This document shows, piece by piece, positions 24,001 to 36,054 of a stretch of DNA of 64,000 nt. Each line of letters begins with the position of its first letter. Within the stretch, counting starts at the first letter, position 1. The notes beneath the pieces were generated by a model. That model did not search any database and was not told the origin of the DNA. It saw only the letters and a list, made by a program, of their open reading frames with translations. The position numbers and the translations under genes were made by a program. Origin of the DNA: Pagrus major (lineage: Eukaryota > Chordata > Actinopteri > Spariformes > Sparidae). The stretch spans positions 11,861,381-11,925,380 of the forward strand of contig NC_133233.1 of the NCBI RefSeq assembly GCF_040436345.1, in the 5' to 3' direction.

Positions 24001-27000
24001 GGTCCATAACATGGGACAGTGAGCTTGGAGGATCCCCTTGAGCCTCCAACTCTAGATCCACATCTGGGTCCTGTCTCTCCTTCTTCACCTCCACCTCATC
24101 CCGCTCAAACTCCCCCTTACGTTTTTTCCTCTTGGCTCTCTGACCCCCTCCGCCCTCCTCATCCTCATACTCATCCTCTGCATCAGAGAGAAACACAGTT
24201 GTGGAGCGTAAGACCTTTCCTCCAATTGACCCCTTATCACCATGGACCTCCCACTGTGCTTCATCTTTTGCAGGACTCTCAGGACCCTCCCTCAATGACC
24301 CATTCTGACTTTCCTCATCAGACACAATGACAGAGGTGTACACCTCATTTTCTGAGTCAGAAGTAAGACAGGAATCTCCCAGCCCCTCCCTTCCCGAATC
24401 TCTCTGTCTGTGTTTCCCTCTTGTACTAGACAAATCAATTGCCTGACTACCTGAAGCTTCAGCATCATCCTCACCTTCTGCTATAATTAGTGAGCTTTCC
24501 TCGTCATCATAGTCATTGTCAGAACCTTGGGCATGTCTTGGAAATCCTACCAAGCCTTGCAGGTGATCCAACTCTGTCGCCCTCTGCCTCTGTTTTGCAT
24601 GTCTGGCTTGGCTCAACCACCTACGTACCTCTTCCTCAGAAAGCCCCACCTCTCTGCCCAGCGCCTCACAGTCCTCATGGGGAGGACTTGCAGCATCAGC
24701 CTCACTACGCGACTCAAAGAACGCCCAGAGAACCTCCGACTGGAACTCTGACAGCACTGGAAGGTCTGGGTGATTGGATCCTATTGAAGTACAATGGGGT
24801 CGAGTTTGGTTGTTAGTTAAGGCATTTGTACTCGGGCTGGATTTTGGGGTGCCCAGAGAGCCACAAGGGCTCATGCCCGTTTGTGATTTTTGAGGGGTAG
24901 AATCAGGGCTAAGTGTAAGGTTTAAATTTACAGGGCTGAGGCTCGCATTGCTGGGAACAGATGCAGAAGGCGAGAGGTTCTTATTGCGGAGGCTCTTCTC
25001 TGTGCCCGCTGGGGAGAGATTGAGGCTAGCTGCTTTATCACCTTCCAGGTCCAACTGATTAGTCGAGCTGTCTCCATCTGTTGTGCTATCTCTATGTGCC
25101 TTCTCATTGTCTTCGTTATTCTCAACCTTCACTTTGCTTTCTATATTAGGACACTGTGCAGATTCTTTAATGTTCTCTTCCTTAAGTTTCTCTGTTTTAA
25201 TGTTCTCTGTAGTACAGTTATTCCTGTCATTATTCTGATCCAAGACCTTCTCTTTAACTGTCTCTTCACTGTCTCTTCTCTTCACTTCCTGCTTTTCTTT
25301 ATCGCTCTCACCCTTTAAAGCCTGTGTTTGCTCTTCTGTGCAGGGCTGCACATTTGTTGAAACCCCTGCAGAGGGCCACTGGCTCTGTAAGCTGTTTAGT
25401 CTTTGGGTTAGGAGGGCTTGCTGGGCTGTGGTGAGACCTACGAATGGCACACACTGGGTAAGGAGCTGGCCTTGCTGGTTCTCTTGGTGCTGCTGGGTTT
25501 GGGCTTGGAGCCCATTCAAGATCAAGGGCATGACCATTTGAGGCTGAGGCACGAGCTGAGGCACGGCGGCACCAGGAGCAGAACCGGCCGTGAATAAGGA
25601 GGGGAGGAGGGAGTGTGAGAGGGTGTTGGGACTAGATGTGAGGAGGGTGAGAAAGGCTGAGACCGCCTGAGCTGAAGCCACAGGGGAGGTGAGGAGCGAG
25701 GGAGCCACTTGTGAAGTTTGAATCTGCTCTCCATCTTTTGTAGTAGTCACCATCAAGGTCCCAGGAGCAGCACAGTTGGTGGTGGTAACCAACTGACTGG
25801 TCCCACTTCCAGATGTGGTTACCACAGTGTTAGGAACAGTGGTGGTGCTGCCTCCCAAACTAGCAGTGGCCACTGCACTGTTTGCAGCATTTGCAACAAT
25901 TCCAGCATTTCTGCTGCGGGACTGGTGCAAGACAGATTTCATATGGCTCTCAAGGGTGATGGCATGATTGTAAGAGACTCGACATACAGCGCACTGGTAA
26001 GGTTTGTTTGATATATATGGCCGAGACAGGACAGGAACTAAGGGAGTTTGGGGATCAGTTTCCCCAGTTTGTTTTGCGGAGCCTGTTGTCATCCTCTGAA
26101 TGTGGGATGCTGAGTTGTAATGAACGCTCAAGGCAGTTCTGCTGGGAAAAGTTTCCAGGCAGGCATTGCATTTGAACGACCGGGTGTTATTTTCAGCTGG
26201 CACACCATTTTTACCAACTGACTTTTCACTGGCGTCTGGGATTTCTGTGTTTTCAGTTGCATTTTGCTGTTTGGCTCCTGCGAGTTGATTTCCCTCCTTT
26301 TCTGGCTCTGGCTCAGCTTCACCTCCCTCCTGTTCCATTATGCTCTCTTCCTCCATCTCTTTGTCTCCGAGCGTCTGGGTAGCGTCTGAACTCTCACTAG
26401 ATTGGCAGGGGTCTGATCTGACGTCTTCAGTAGGCTTCAGTAGTGAAGATTCTAGATCTGATAAAATTAATACACATGTTTTATGATGTAATACAGGAAG
26501 TACTAACTGATATCAGAAGTATACATTTGCACATTTTACCAGTTTAACGGCCCCATCAACCTTCTTACCCATCTGCACCCACCCAACCCACATCAGGGGC
26601 AATTTTTTCACTATAAATGCATTTCATAGATTCCTCTTAAAAACTTCCACAGTTTGATTTCCTTTTAAAATATGTGCAACACCATTTTAGTGACATAAGT
26701 CAAGTCTGGCTGGCTGACAAAAAAGTCAGTGATTATACATCTAATAAATGTTATTATGAGATCGAAGAATAACGTGTGTGAAAATACACTGTTTTCAATT
26801 TAAAAAAGCATTTTCAACCTCACCTGCAGACTTTAGAGCACCTTTTTCCTGTTGTCCTGCAATGGCAGCCTGTTTTAGACCGGCCTGTTGAAAGAAAATG
26901 AAAGGAGAAGTCAGCAAAATTTCCATTGCAAACTAAACTCTGCAACAGTTCCTTTCAGATGAGCTAGATGCTGTGTCGCTTTGGAGCAGCACAACATTTG

Positions 27001-30000
27001 GGCGTGACGCATAGATGTGTGGTTATATTACACATAGCAACCCTGGCTAGCCTTTAATTTGCAAATTACCCTGAAGGCATAAATTAAGCTATCTTTGATC
27101 AATTCATCCACCAATAAAATTCCCTCTTTCTTAACACTTTACATACTAAATTGTCACGGATCCATTAAAATAGTGTGTTCACTGAGGTGCTTACTTTGAT
27201 GTCTCCTCAGCAAATACTTTCAAATTTACATATTTGTTAACTGGTTAATCCAAACAATAAAACATTCAAACTGCCAAAATAATGAACACCACCACTATAC
27301 TGCTGGCTGCCAAAAGTTAATTTCCACAGAAGTGATGAAAACAGAAAACACTCTGAACAGTCAACTGACTAATAAAACTAGTAATTACTAATGTAAACAA
27401 TGTTATCCAGTAAATACTCCTCTAAAAAGGTGCGATTCTTTGGATAAGATTTTTATCAAGAAATGTATGAGACCATTGATAGGAGTATTAACATTATTTC
27501 CTTATTGTATTTAGCAATTACATATAAAAATGTCAAAGGATTAACATTTTTGTTTATTAAAACGTCCCAATACATACATGTGTGCAACCTGACTAACTTT
27601 TTATGCATGGGTGACCAAACCAGGGGATTAATAAAGTTATCTATCTCAGGGTTTCCCTCATATACAATCATAAATACAACAGGGTGAACAAAGCAACAGA
27701 AACAACGTATGATACTGTAACCCAGCAGTGAATGCTCATTGGGTGAAGCTTATATATGCTTTAAAGTTATCATTAGTCATAGTCTACTTGTGACCATTGT
27801 TCCTCTATACTAACGCAGTTGTCAACTTTCCACATTTCATAATTCTGTTTGTTAGCAATGCCCCAGCAGTTCAGGGATCAACTCTCAGGCCAGTCAAGTT
27901 GAACCAACATCTTAAAAGAGTCACAAGATTCATCAAATTTATATTTACTGCAGAGCTACAGCATTACAAGATGTTTGATGAAAGTCCAACCCGTGTATGT
28001 CAGTCAGCAACAAGTGGGCTCATTAAACATTATGCACATAATTGAAGTACCACCCAGAGTAATCAAATTATATCCTTAACAGTTTAACCTGTGTGGGGAA
28101 AAACCCATGCATACTCCGACACAGATTATGACACTGACAATCTTTTAATTTTTATTTTTTTTACCATACTTACGATGTCGAGCAGTTTGTCGACACAAGA
28201 TGGAAGTACGCTGTGTTGCTCAGTGAGATGTGCAGACAGGGAGGATCTGTCAGTTTGTCGTGTTTGGCACAGGGGGCACAGCCATTCTGCCACCCCATTG
28301 CTCTCACTGCTCACTGTCTCTCCAGACTCCTCCTAACGAAACAAAAGGATGTTAGAGAATCCTACTCTCCCGAGCCGCAATTATTTATCACAAATTCTAT
28401 ATAAAGCATTTCCTCGAAAGAGGAAGAATGGAAAATTGTGATGTGAACACTTGCACCCACCGATACAAAAGCATATTGTTACTTGTTGGTTATGCACCTT
28501 AGCTTGGTAAATGGCATTGCTGTGTTTAACAATTTGAACTCACAATCAGAGGCCAGTTACTATATTCTTCAATAGGCACATGGTGTCCTTTATGATAGTA
28601 GTGCTTGATAGTAAAACTAATCCTAGATTAGCATCTCATTCTTTGAAGATTAAATCCTGACATCTTTACTCCAACTGAGTTTTGTAGGGATGTTCCCAAC
28701 ATTGTCTTCAATGGCTGTATCATCATTACACAATGATGCAATTGTTTACATAACACCTTTGTAATGTAAAGGATTATCCATCTAATGTTTTCATTACATT
28801 TTACATTGCATTCTCCAAATGGGTTCTAGATAAAAGATCCATTGTTTCATACCACTTTGCATTCAATCCAACTTTCAACGAAGTGCTCTGATATCACATG
28901 TGCACATTAAATACATTAAATGCATAGTTACACCAAATTATAAACATGCACTACTTAACAATTTACAATGACTGCATTGTCTCTGGAATCCACTTATTTC
29001 CCTCCAGTTTTGACCCACAGCAGGAACATTAAATATGATCTGAGCCCATGCTGCATGTGCCCAAGACGCATGATCAAGAAACTATTAGTCCCATGTTTTC
29101 AGGAAGTCAAACAAAAGACCACTAGTCTGGATTTTATTTATTTAGCACGCAGCAGCAAGCATTCATAAACCAAGATGCGACCAACACAGCAATCCATGCC
29201 CATGAGGAGAAATACCAACACAGCTACAATCCTCACTTCCTCGTCATGCCAATTAGCAAGCTAGCAGGGTAATATGACCAGATAATATTTCGACAAGTCT
29301 AAATCTGCACTGTATATCATGTTTAAACCCTCCTCGTCACGAGTTTCATAATTAAAAGCCGACATATAACTAAATTGACGTTTCTCGACTCATAGTTGGC
29401 TAATTAACGAGAGGTCTAATTAGCTATGCCGAGCAGAGATGAATCAATTAGCTAGCAAGCTAGGTTGAGAAGCCCCCCTGTAACGTCGCATTACAGTCGT
29501 GTTTCTGGAAATGCTGGTTAGCTGTTAGTTTGCTGAAAATAAACCCCGCAGTGATAACTACTCACTTCTCCCAAACTGCGAAAGACAGGGCAGGCGTCAG
29601 CATAATCTCGTTGCTTTGCTCTCGGTTACGGCTGGACGGTCATTACATTAATAAACAAAAAAAAAAAAAAAAAAAGGGGGTTGAGCTAATAACAGTCGTG
29701 TCACTTTGCTAGCTAGCCTGTTAGCAGGCAGAGATAATTAACCGCTCCTCAAACTGTCTCCAACTGGCTCGTCTCCACTCCCCTACAAACTCTGCCTGGT
29801 CCAGGTGGGAACTGCAGCTCCGATACACCGACCGAGTTCAGCCAGGATAGAAAACACACTCGCTAGGCTTCAGATCAAAAACCTCGGCCTCGAGTTATTT
29901 CCTTACCCCTCTGATTGTGGGCTGCCAATCGGGCATCTAGTGTTGCACCGCCCGCCGCCTGCTGCTCAACAGCGCAAATTGAGGCCTAGCCGGACTAAAG

Positions 30001-30487
30001 CCATTTAATTAATGAACGTGGGCTCCGTTTACAGATGTGTTAGAAAACACTCGCACCCCCTCCTCCCTCGCCGCCCAGCAGACCCCCTTTTTGACGCGTC
30101 CTAGCGCTCAAATCCATACGTTAAATACTCCCGGTGCAACACATGGCCATTTAAACTATCATTTTAACAGCTTCCAGCCGTAATTGGCGAAGGAATTAAA
30201 CGCAAAAAAAGCGACTTGAAGCGAGAGTACGTGCGCCGCGGTCGCCTCGACGATGGGGGTGGTGTAAGGGAGAGCAGGGCGAAAAGAGACGGAGAGGCAG
30301 AAAAAAGTTTGGGATTTAATGTTGGATTTCTATAAGGGATCGGATTAGTATGTGGCACAATCCGTCGTCCGCTCGATCTTCTATCAGTCGCAGGCCACTC
30401 TCGCCGCTCAAATCGGCACAATTAACCGATCGCGGATGACGTTTAATTAAGTTCGGGAGCAATTAGCTAATGCGTTTTTACCTGCAT
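21044..30487 (-). CDS. zfhx2: Zinc finger homeobox 2 transcription factor
   Basis: Coding exons in order: 30487-30482 (ATG CAG only, inferred), 28332-28174, 26884-26824, 26457-22220 and 21469-21044. The phases agree (1629 residues). The protein has a C2H2 finger (WLCPLCQTRQ..HLTEQH, about residues 21-44), two more at about 170-194 (FKCNAC) and 229-253 (YQCAVC), and a degenerate first homeodomain at about 644-704. Canonical homeodomains follow at about 1095-1154 and 1423-1482, both with VVQIWFQN, and a last finger (RCDACNVSF..HVFSPRH) at about 1546-1568. Three homeodomains identify ZFHX2 rather than ZFHX3/4, which have four. The family regulates neuronal differentiation in the nucleus. Acidic and Ser/Thr/Pro-rich linkers carry DLS motifs (AIDLSST, ALDLSMG). 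Human ZFHX2 is about 2570 aa, so some 900 N-terminal residues are missing here. Confidence 0.9.
28333..30481 (-). other. zfhx2 intron 1
   Basis: Between the two-codon first coding exon (donor GTAAAA at 30481) and the first zinc-finger exon. The 5' half (29.4-30.4 kb) is CpG-rich; an A-run sits near 29659. No further zinc-finger exon is visible on the minus strand. Confidence 0.5.
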
Positions 30488-30561
30488 GGTCGCCGCTCCA
30501 GCACGCACACACACACACGCTTCCTCCGTGGCTCCTCAGAAGTGAAAAGTTTTCTTGCCTG

Positions 30562-30592
<31 letters not shown>

Positions 30593-30780
30593 CCTCTCTC
30601 TCTCTCTCCCCCCTCTCTCCTGTTCTCCCCCTCCCTCCCTTCACTCGCCCTATCCCTCTCTCCTTCCCCTCTTCCCTTCCCTCTAGTAAACAGACCACAG
30701 CTCCCCCCAAGGCTGATTGCTGACATTCAGAAGGGGACAGACACGGCTATCAAATCCCTTATGTAACCCCGCAGATATTA
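30488..30780 (-). promoter_or_regulatory. zfhx2 5' UTR / promoter region
   Basis: Immediately upstream of the GCGACCATGC start context. It contains a CA array (30510-30521) and a CT/GA-rich stretch (30561-30685), typical of a TATA-less 5' leader. Confidence 0.45.
30561..30690. repeat. (CT)n-rich tract
   Basis: Near-pure CT arrays with short interruptions upstream of zfhx2. Confidence 0.85.
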
Positions 30781-31480
30781 GACATTATTAATGTATGTCG
30801 CAAGGCCGATTACTTTATTGAGCCATATAGATAAGAGGAGAGAGAATTAAAAAAAAAGGAAGCACGACAGATGATGTTCTCAAAGAAAGTATGCCGATGC
30901 CTAGATTACACGGAATCCCCTTTAACGCGAAACCCTCCCTCGTTTTTTTCACATTAAAGGTGAATAAAAAATGAGTCCCCATTCTGCCAACTTGGATTGT
31001 CACAAAGAGTGTGACGAGTTAATTAAGGTTGAAATGATAGAGATGTGAGCGCCGAGGCTCCACTCAGCGTTAAGATTATGACATGTTTTCAATCAGATGA
31101 TAGGTGTGGCGCATATCAACAGTCGAGTATGTGGAATAAATATTTATGAAGCGGAGGGGATTAAAACTGCACCATCTGCATGCCCCTGCGTTCCTGGGAC
31201 AGGAAGTGATGTCCCTGAATACACTCATAGGTGTCTCCAACCGCGCCTGTGCAAAATAAAACTTCGCCGACGTGTGGGGGCTGCCCGGTTTCATCTGTCG
31301 CCCGGTTTTTCATGCCGAATTGTTTGGATTGAAGGACTTGACATATGAAGGTGTGTTAGAGAGCAGTTCGCTACGTAGGTGGAGATTTTTTAAAAGTCTT
31401 TGGTTCAGTTTGGCGATTTTTTACTTGAAGTTCGTGCAGCCTTTGATTATGCAGCAGTAGCTAAGGGCTGAGTGACTCGA
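30760..31480. promoter_or_regulatory. Candidate conserved non-coding block upstream of zfhx2
   Basis: Frame-poor but compositionally complex DNA, without repeats, and rich in homeodomain-type cores (ATTATTAATG, GTTAATTAAGG), GATA cores (AGATAAGAGG) and an AT-rich ATAAATATTTATGA core. It contrasts with the repeat DNA that follows from 31.7 kb. This is an inference from texture and position next to a developmental transcription factor. Confidence 0.3.
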
Positions 31481-31679
31481 GTCTGATTTTAATGACACAG
31501 GTGCGGCTAGAAGAGCTACTGCTGTATTACTGCATAATAATAGAGTTGGTACAACAATAACAGTTCAGTTTTGAGCATTTAAAGACAGTATTCATAATAA
31601 TAATGATAACACCAAACGGAATTACCGTGAAATTTACTACCAGGCTAAAATTTTGAGAAGCCTGAGCAAGTAGGTTAAA

Positions 31680-32510
31680 TGCAGTAGTGGGAAGAGTAAG
31701 CAGATTTTTACTACTACAGTTCAAAAGTCATGCTTTCAAAATTTTACTCCAGTAAATGTACAGAATAAGGTTACATTATTATAGTCATAAAGTACATAAT
31801 TATGATGATGGTGATGATGATTATTGTTGTTGTTGTTGTTGTATTAGATCATTAATTCCAGTGCACTACTGTGTAAGCTACATTTGAACGTAGCAGGTTG
31901 ATGTGAAGCTAATTAATTATAAGTGATGTGTATACCTTTTTATATAGTTTTAATAATAGTAGATTATATTTTGTATATTTAAATGTTGTATGTAATATGT
32001 TAAAGGGGCACTATGTAGTTTTGGAGAAGAAATCCAAGCTCAAAATTGTAGAATTTACAATGCTAATGAGGTAATAATACAAACTTCATTTTTTTTCCAT
32101 AACTGAATAAACAAGCTGTTCTCAAAGCAAAATAAGGTCCCCAGAACAGTGTTTGAAGCTAGGAAGGTGGCAGGGTCCACCACATATAAACAAAGTAAAT
32201 CAGTATGAAATTAAAAACTACATAGTGCACATTTAATATGCAGAGTAAAAATTAACTAAACCTGCTAGATAAATTAAAAGTACAATGTATATTTGTAACT
32301 GAAATGCAAAACTAAAGTATCATAAAATGGATGTACTCAAAAGTATTTGTACATACTGTCTGTTGTTTTCAGTGTGCTATGGACGTTCCTCTGTGTCCTT
32401 AATAAAGTTATTATCTTATCAAATCTTATATTATCTAAAGTACTGGTACCTTAAAACTGTATTTACTGAACAGTACCTCAATGCATGTACTTCATTAATA
32501 TCCAGTATTG
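31680..32510. mobile_element. Degraded teleost short repeat with nested MITE
   Basis: Flanks 31680-31990 and 32270-32350 carry fragments of the teleost repeat recognised by AGTAAATGTAC / TTACTACT / AAAGTACAATGTAT / TACTCAAAAGTATTTGTAC strings. A second element (32000-32235) interrupts it. A (TTG)n array lies at 31826-31842. Confidence 0.45.
32000..32235. mobile_element. MITE with about 23-bp inverted ends
   Basis: The left end TTAAAGGGGCACTATGTAGT matches, inverted, the right end ACTACATAGTGCACATTTAA. Flanking TAATATG occurs on both sides, a possible 7-8 bp target duplication. It is non-coding and 236 bp long. The ends resemble those of the elements at 48490 and 55689. Confidence 0.7.
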
Positions 32511-32848
32511 GTTCATTATAACAATTAAAAAGTCTTTAAAAAGAGCTTTTATCTTTTGATTTGATGTTGACATCCTGACTGGAGTGATCACTGTTACTGA
32601 TCACTGTAAGTGCTGGGAATAAATTAAGTGTTAAACAACAAAATAAACCCTTTTTTTTCATGATATGGCCAATGCATTTTTCCCTGATGACAAAAAAAAT
32701 CCTCATATAAAACTTACACCTGCCTATTAGATTACTGACTATAAAGACTAATATCAGTCATGAAGTCTTGTAGTAGGTTAAAGTAAATGTAGCTGGATCC
32801 GTAAACACTCAGTATTGTCGGTGTTGATCTATGTTGATGTCATTTCAG

Positions 32849-33947
32849 ATGAGTGTGGAGGTGGAAAGAAAGTTTTTATGCAGTGCAGACACTCTGAAAA
32901 CACTGGAGGAGATCGGGGGTAAAAGCTTCATTTGCCTACCACACATTCACGCATGGGTAAATTTAGAATTGAGACATTTAACTGATGCTATGATCCGCGT
33001 CAGCTTACAAATGGTCACTGAAGGACTTCTACAACATTTAATGACACTAATTGCTGCGGTTTGTTCTGTAACTGTAGTGACACTGGCCATCTGTCTCTTG
33101 TTAATAATGAAGTTAAATTATCTGTGTCAGCCTCGTTAGTAATTTTATATTTATTTACCCATTTGTGAAATCATCCGTCTCTCTTCCTCCCACTTTTTCT
33201 TTTTTTTTTTACTCAGCAGCATGTGTGGGCCAGCGTCAGTTTCATGACCAGTACTTTGACACCCCCAAGTTTGGCCTGACTTTGAGAAACATGTGGCTGC
33301 GTAAACGTAAAGGATGCTGGGAGCTCAAGTGCCCAACAACAGTGGACGGGTCAGAGGAGACGAGTGGAGAGAAATCTAAAGCAGCAGCGCTGTGCACTCG
33401 CTACAAGGAGATAACCAATCTGCCTGAAATCCAGCTGAGAGTGAAAGAGGTCATAAAAGGTGTTTGTGAGGATAGCGAGACAAGCGCCTCACAGGAGGAA
33501 GAGGAGTCTTGGCTGAGCAAAATGAATCTGGTGTGCTTTGCAGAGTTCACAACAGAGCGGCGGTCATTCACTTTAGAGGAGGAGGGGGTGCAGATCGATC
33601 TCGACCAAGCTGACTTTGGTTACCACGTGGGAGAGATAGAGGTCCTGGTTCCAGAGGGAGGAGATGTGCAGTGTGCCCTGGAGAAGATTGAAAGGACGGC
33701 TCAAAAGCTGGGTGAGCTCAAAGCTGTCAAACCCTTTATATAAATGTAGCATTTACCATCATGTACTCATCAAGTAGGATGTCAACCTGCCATTTTGTGA
33801 CATGCTTTCCTCAAAAGTCATAAATATTTGTTGTTCTTCTACACAGGTCTGACTGGAGATCAGCGGGTTGAAGGGAAAATGAATGTTTACCTCAGAAGAA
33901 AACACCCAGAACACTACGCAAAACTACTGAGTGAACATGTCCTGTAA
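32849..33947 (+). CDS. thtpa: Thiamine-triphosphatase
   Basis: Exons 32849-32918, 33217-33711 and 33847-33947 give 221 residues (human 230), with ATG directly after a TTTCAG acceptor, so an untranslated 5' exon is likely. This is a CYTH-domain protein: the ExExK signature is EVERK at residues 4-8; then FDTPKFGLTLRNMWLRKRK, CWELKCP, EFTTERRSFTL, VDLDQADFGYHVGEIEVLVPEG-like IDLDQADFGYHVGEIEVLV, and VYLRRKHPEHYAKLL at the end. The enzyme hydrolyses thiamine triphosphate to the diphosphate in the cytosol, with Mg2+ bound by the tunnel glutamates. Basic and acidic residues typical of the tunnel are retained, so it should be active. The second exon has a tandem CAGCAG acceptor. Confidence 0.95.
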
Positions 33948-34209
33948 CTAAGACATATTATATACTACATGATCTGTAACAGTTACAGCTCAATAGTTTT
34001 TAAGATGTACATTTTATCTGTAAAACTTAACACTAAAAATGTTTAAAAATCACAAATTTTAAAGACCTGTCACTCTCAAGAGATGTACAGTGGCCTGGTG
34101 CTCAATAGCTGTTTTCATCTTCACTTGAACTTTTAGTTTCAGATGAACCACGTGCAATGTTTTTGTCCATTTGTATTATGGAGAGTGTGAGAGAACTGTG
34201 AATACTGGA

Positions 34210-34215
34210 AATAAA
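34210..34215 (+). promoter_or_regulatory. thtpa poly(A) signal
   Basis: AATAAA 263 bases after the thtpa stop. Confidence 0.65.
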
Positions 34216-34839
34216 TGGAGTGCGATACTGTCAGTTCATCATTAATAATGACCGTTTTGCACTGTGTTATTAAAAAGACATATTAGATAATCACAAATGA
34301 CGAGCAAGCAACCCGAGCACAGAATGAAGGTGCTAGAGGCCAGACACACCAAAGCAACATCAAAGAACTAGTGGGGACAAAGACCGACTGTTGCATCGCC
34401 TCACATGGCATGTGTCTCGGCCAAAAAACAGACAGCCAACTAGAAGTTTGACATCTGGGAAACACTGTGCATCAACTTTGACTGTGTGTGAGCACCAAGC
34501 ATCGATGTTACAAGTTGCCATTACATACCAACTTTCTTCATGATGTGTAAGTCTGAATGACATAATTGTTGTTACTCCGTTATAATCCATTTAAAATGCC
34601 TCGTGCAGAACATTTCACAAATAATAACCATCTGATGTTTTATTCATGTCTTCATTTTGCAGCCATCTGCAAACTGTTACCTACTCATCTATTGGGGCAA
34701 GTTAGATATTGAAAGTACAGCTTTACTTTGTGACTTCCAGGTCCATTTAAAGCTATTCGATTCAACTATGCAATAGATGTGATTGTAATCCTTCGTCAAA
34801 GGTTGCATACTACTGAAAGTGAGATTTCCATGTCCATGT

Positions 34840-35320
34840 CTTTTCCATGATAAAGCAGGTCCAGATGCTGTTCAAATACTGTGACAGTATTGCTCCATCC
34901 ACAGAGAAATGCCGTCGGCCCATATTCAGAAGCTGTGCCTTCCAACGAGCTGTCAGGTCTTCAGTAAGGTTTCGATATCACAACAATACAGGCTCTGCCT
35001 TCAGAAACGCCCCCAGCATGGCCATGGTTGGCAAAAACACCAGCAGAGCTAATACAGAAACGCGGTCGATGGTGCCTGCTCAGGCCTGTTAGAGCTGACC
35101 AATCAGAGCAGACTGGGCTTTTCAAGCAGGGGAGCCTTAAAGAGACAGGCACTAAAATGTATTCAGACAGAGGGTGAATAGAGGTGCTGCAACAATGGAC
35201 AGTATGAGAAAAATAATGTTTTTTTCAAACATTAAAGCATGTAAACATTTTCTTGTAGACATCAAAATAAAAGTACAGTATGAACCTGAAAAAGAGACAT
35301 ACTACGGGAGGTTTAAAATC
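34840..35320 (+). mobile_element. Dispersed repeat, copy 1
   Basis: It shares ordered blocks with 62505-62977: GACCAATCAGAGCAGACT, CTTAAAGAGACAGG, AATGGACAGTATGAGAAAA, and a final GAACCTGAAAAAGAGACATAC. This is a short non-coding DNA element of teleost type; the left boundary is approximate. Confidence 0.6.
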
Positions 35321-35889
35321 CAAGCCCAAAAGTGAGAGTGAGTACTTTATCCCTCCATCCAATTGAAGCATTAGAAGATATTACAGAATGAGCTACACCA
35401 TAAGAAATAAGGCAAAATCTGGTGTTACCAAAGGTGCTCTGTTTCATGGTTCTCTCTCCACTGAAGCCACTTAGTTGATTTCCAATGTGTGAATGATTAA
35501 GGCAGTCTGCTTATTACTTCAGAGCAAAATTTCCCTGAGAAGAAAGAAAATCTCATATTCTCTTTTCAAACCAAGAGATGTATGTGTCATCATGACAAAA
35601 CATCTATTATAGTGAGGACATTATCTTGTTAAAGTGTCAAAACTTTTTTTATTTTTACAATAACAACAGATGTTTTCTCATCATAATGAGATAAGTTAAA
35701 AGCGGTGTTAGAAAAGAAATAGACAAGCGAAAGCACTAAATGAACTATTGAGCAAGATACTTTTTAATTAGTATGCAGACAACTGTCTGCTCTGCAACTC
35801 ACAGCACAAATTCTTTCTCCAACATTCCTGCAGTACTGTGGCGACAACAATACTGAGAGAGAGACTTGAAACAAAGGATGAGTTACCAC

Positions 35890-36054
35890 GGTCACGCATC
35901 CGTCATCATCTTCAATTTCAGGCTGTGACCAATCAGTCAGAGGTGATGGAGGAGGTATCTGAGAGGTTGAAACAGCCCTTCTTTGTACTGTTCTGCTGGT
36001 TTCGTCTCTATTGATCAACACCAGCACCTGTTGTGGGCAGCTTTTTCTGGACAC
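35890..36054 (-). other. Orphan candidate exon
   Basis: A minus-strand open stretch bounded by TTGATTACAG before it and GTGGTAACT after it. It would encode 55 residues beginning VSRKSCPQQVLVLINRDETS and ending EIEDDDGCVTV. The residue mix looks protein-like and both borders fit splice sites, but no neighbouring exon with matching phase is certain and I do not recognise the product. It could be a gene remnant or chance. Confidence 0.2.

Noticed and set aside
22374-25734. Plus-strand frames of 70-210 codons
   Set aside because: Antisense shadows of the large zfhx2 exon.
30164-30421. 85-codon minus frame in zfhx2 intron 1, Arg/Ser/Pro-rich
   Set aside because: CpG-driven open frame without zinc-finger motif or acceptor to the next exon in phase.
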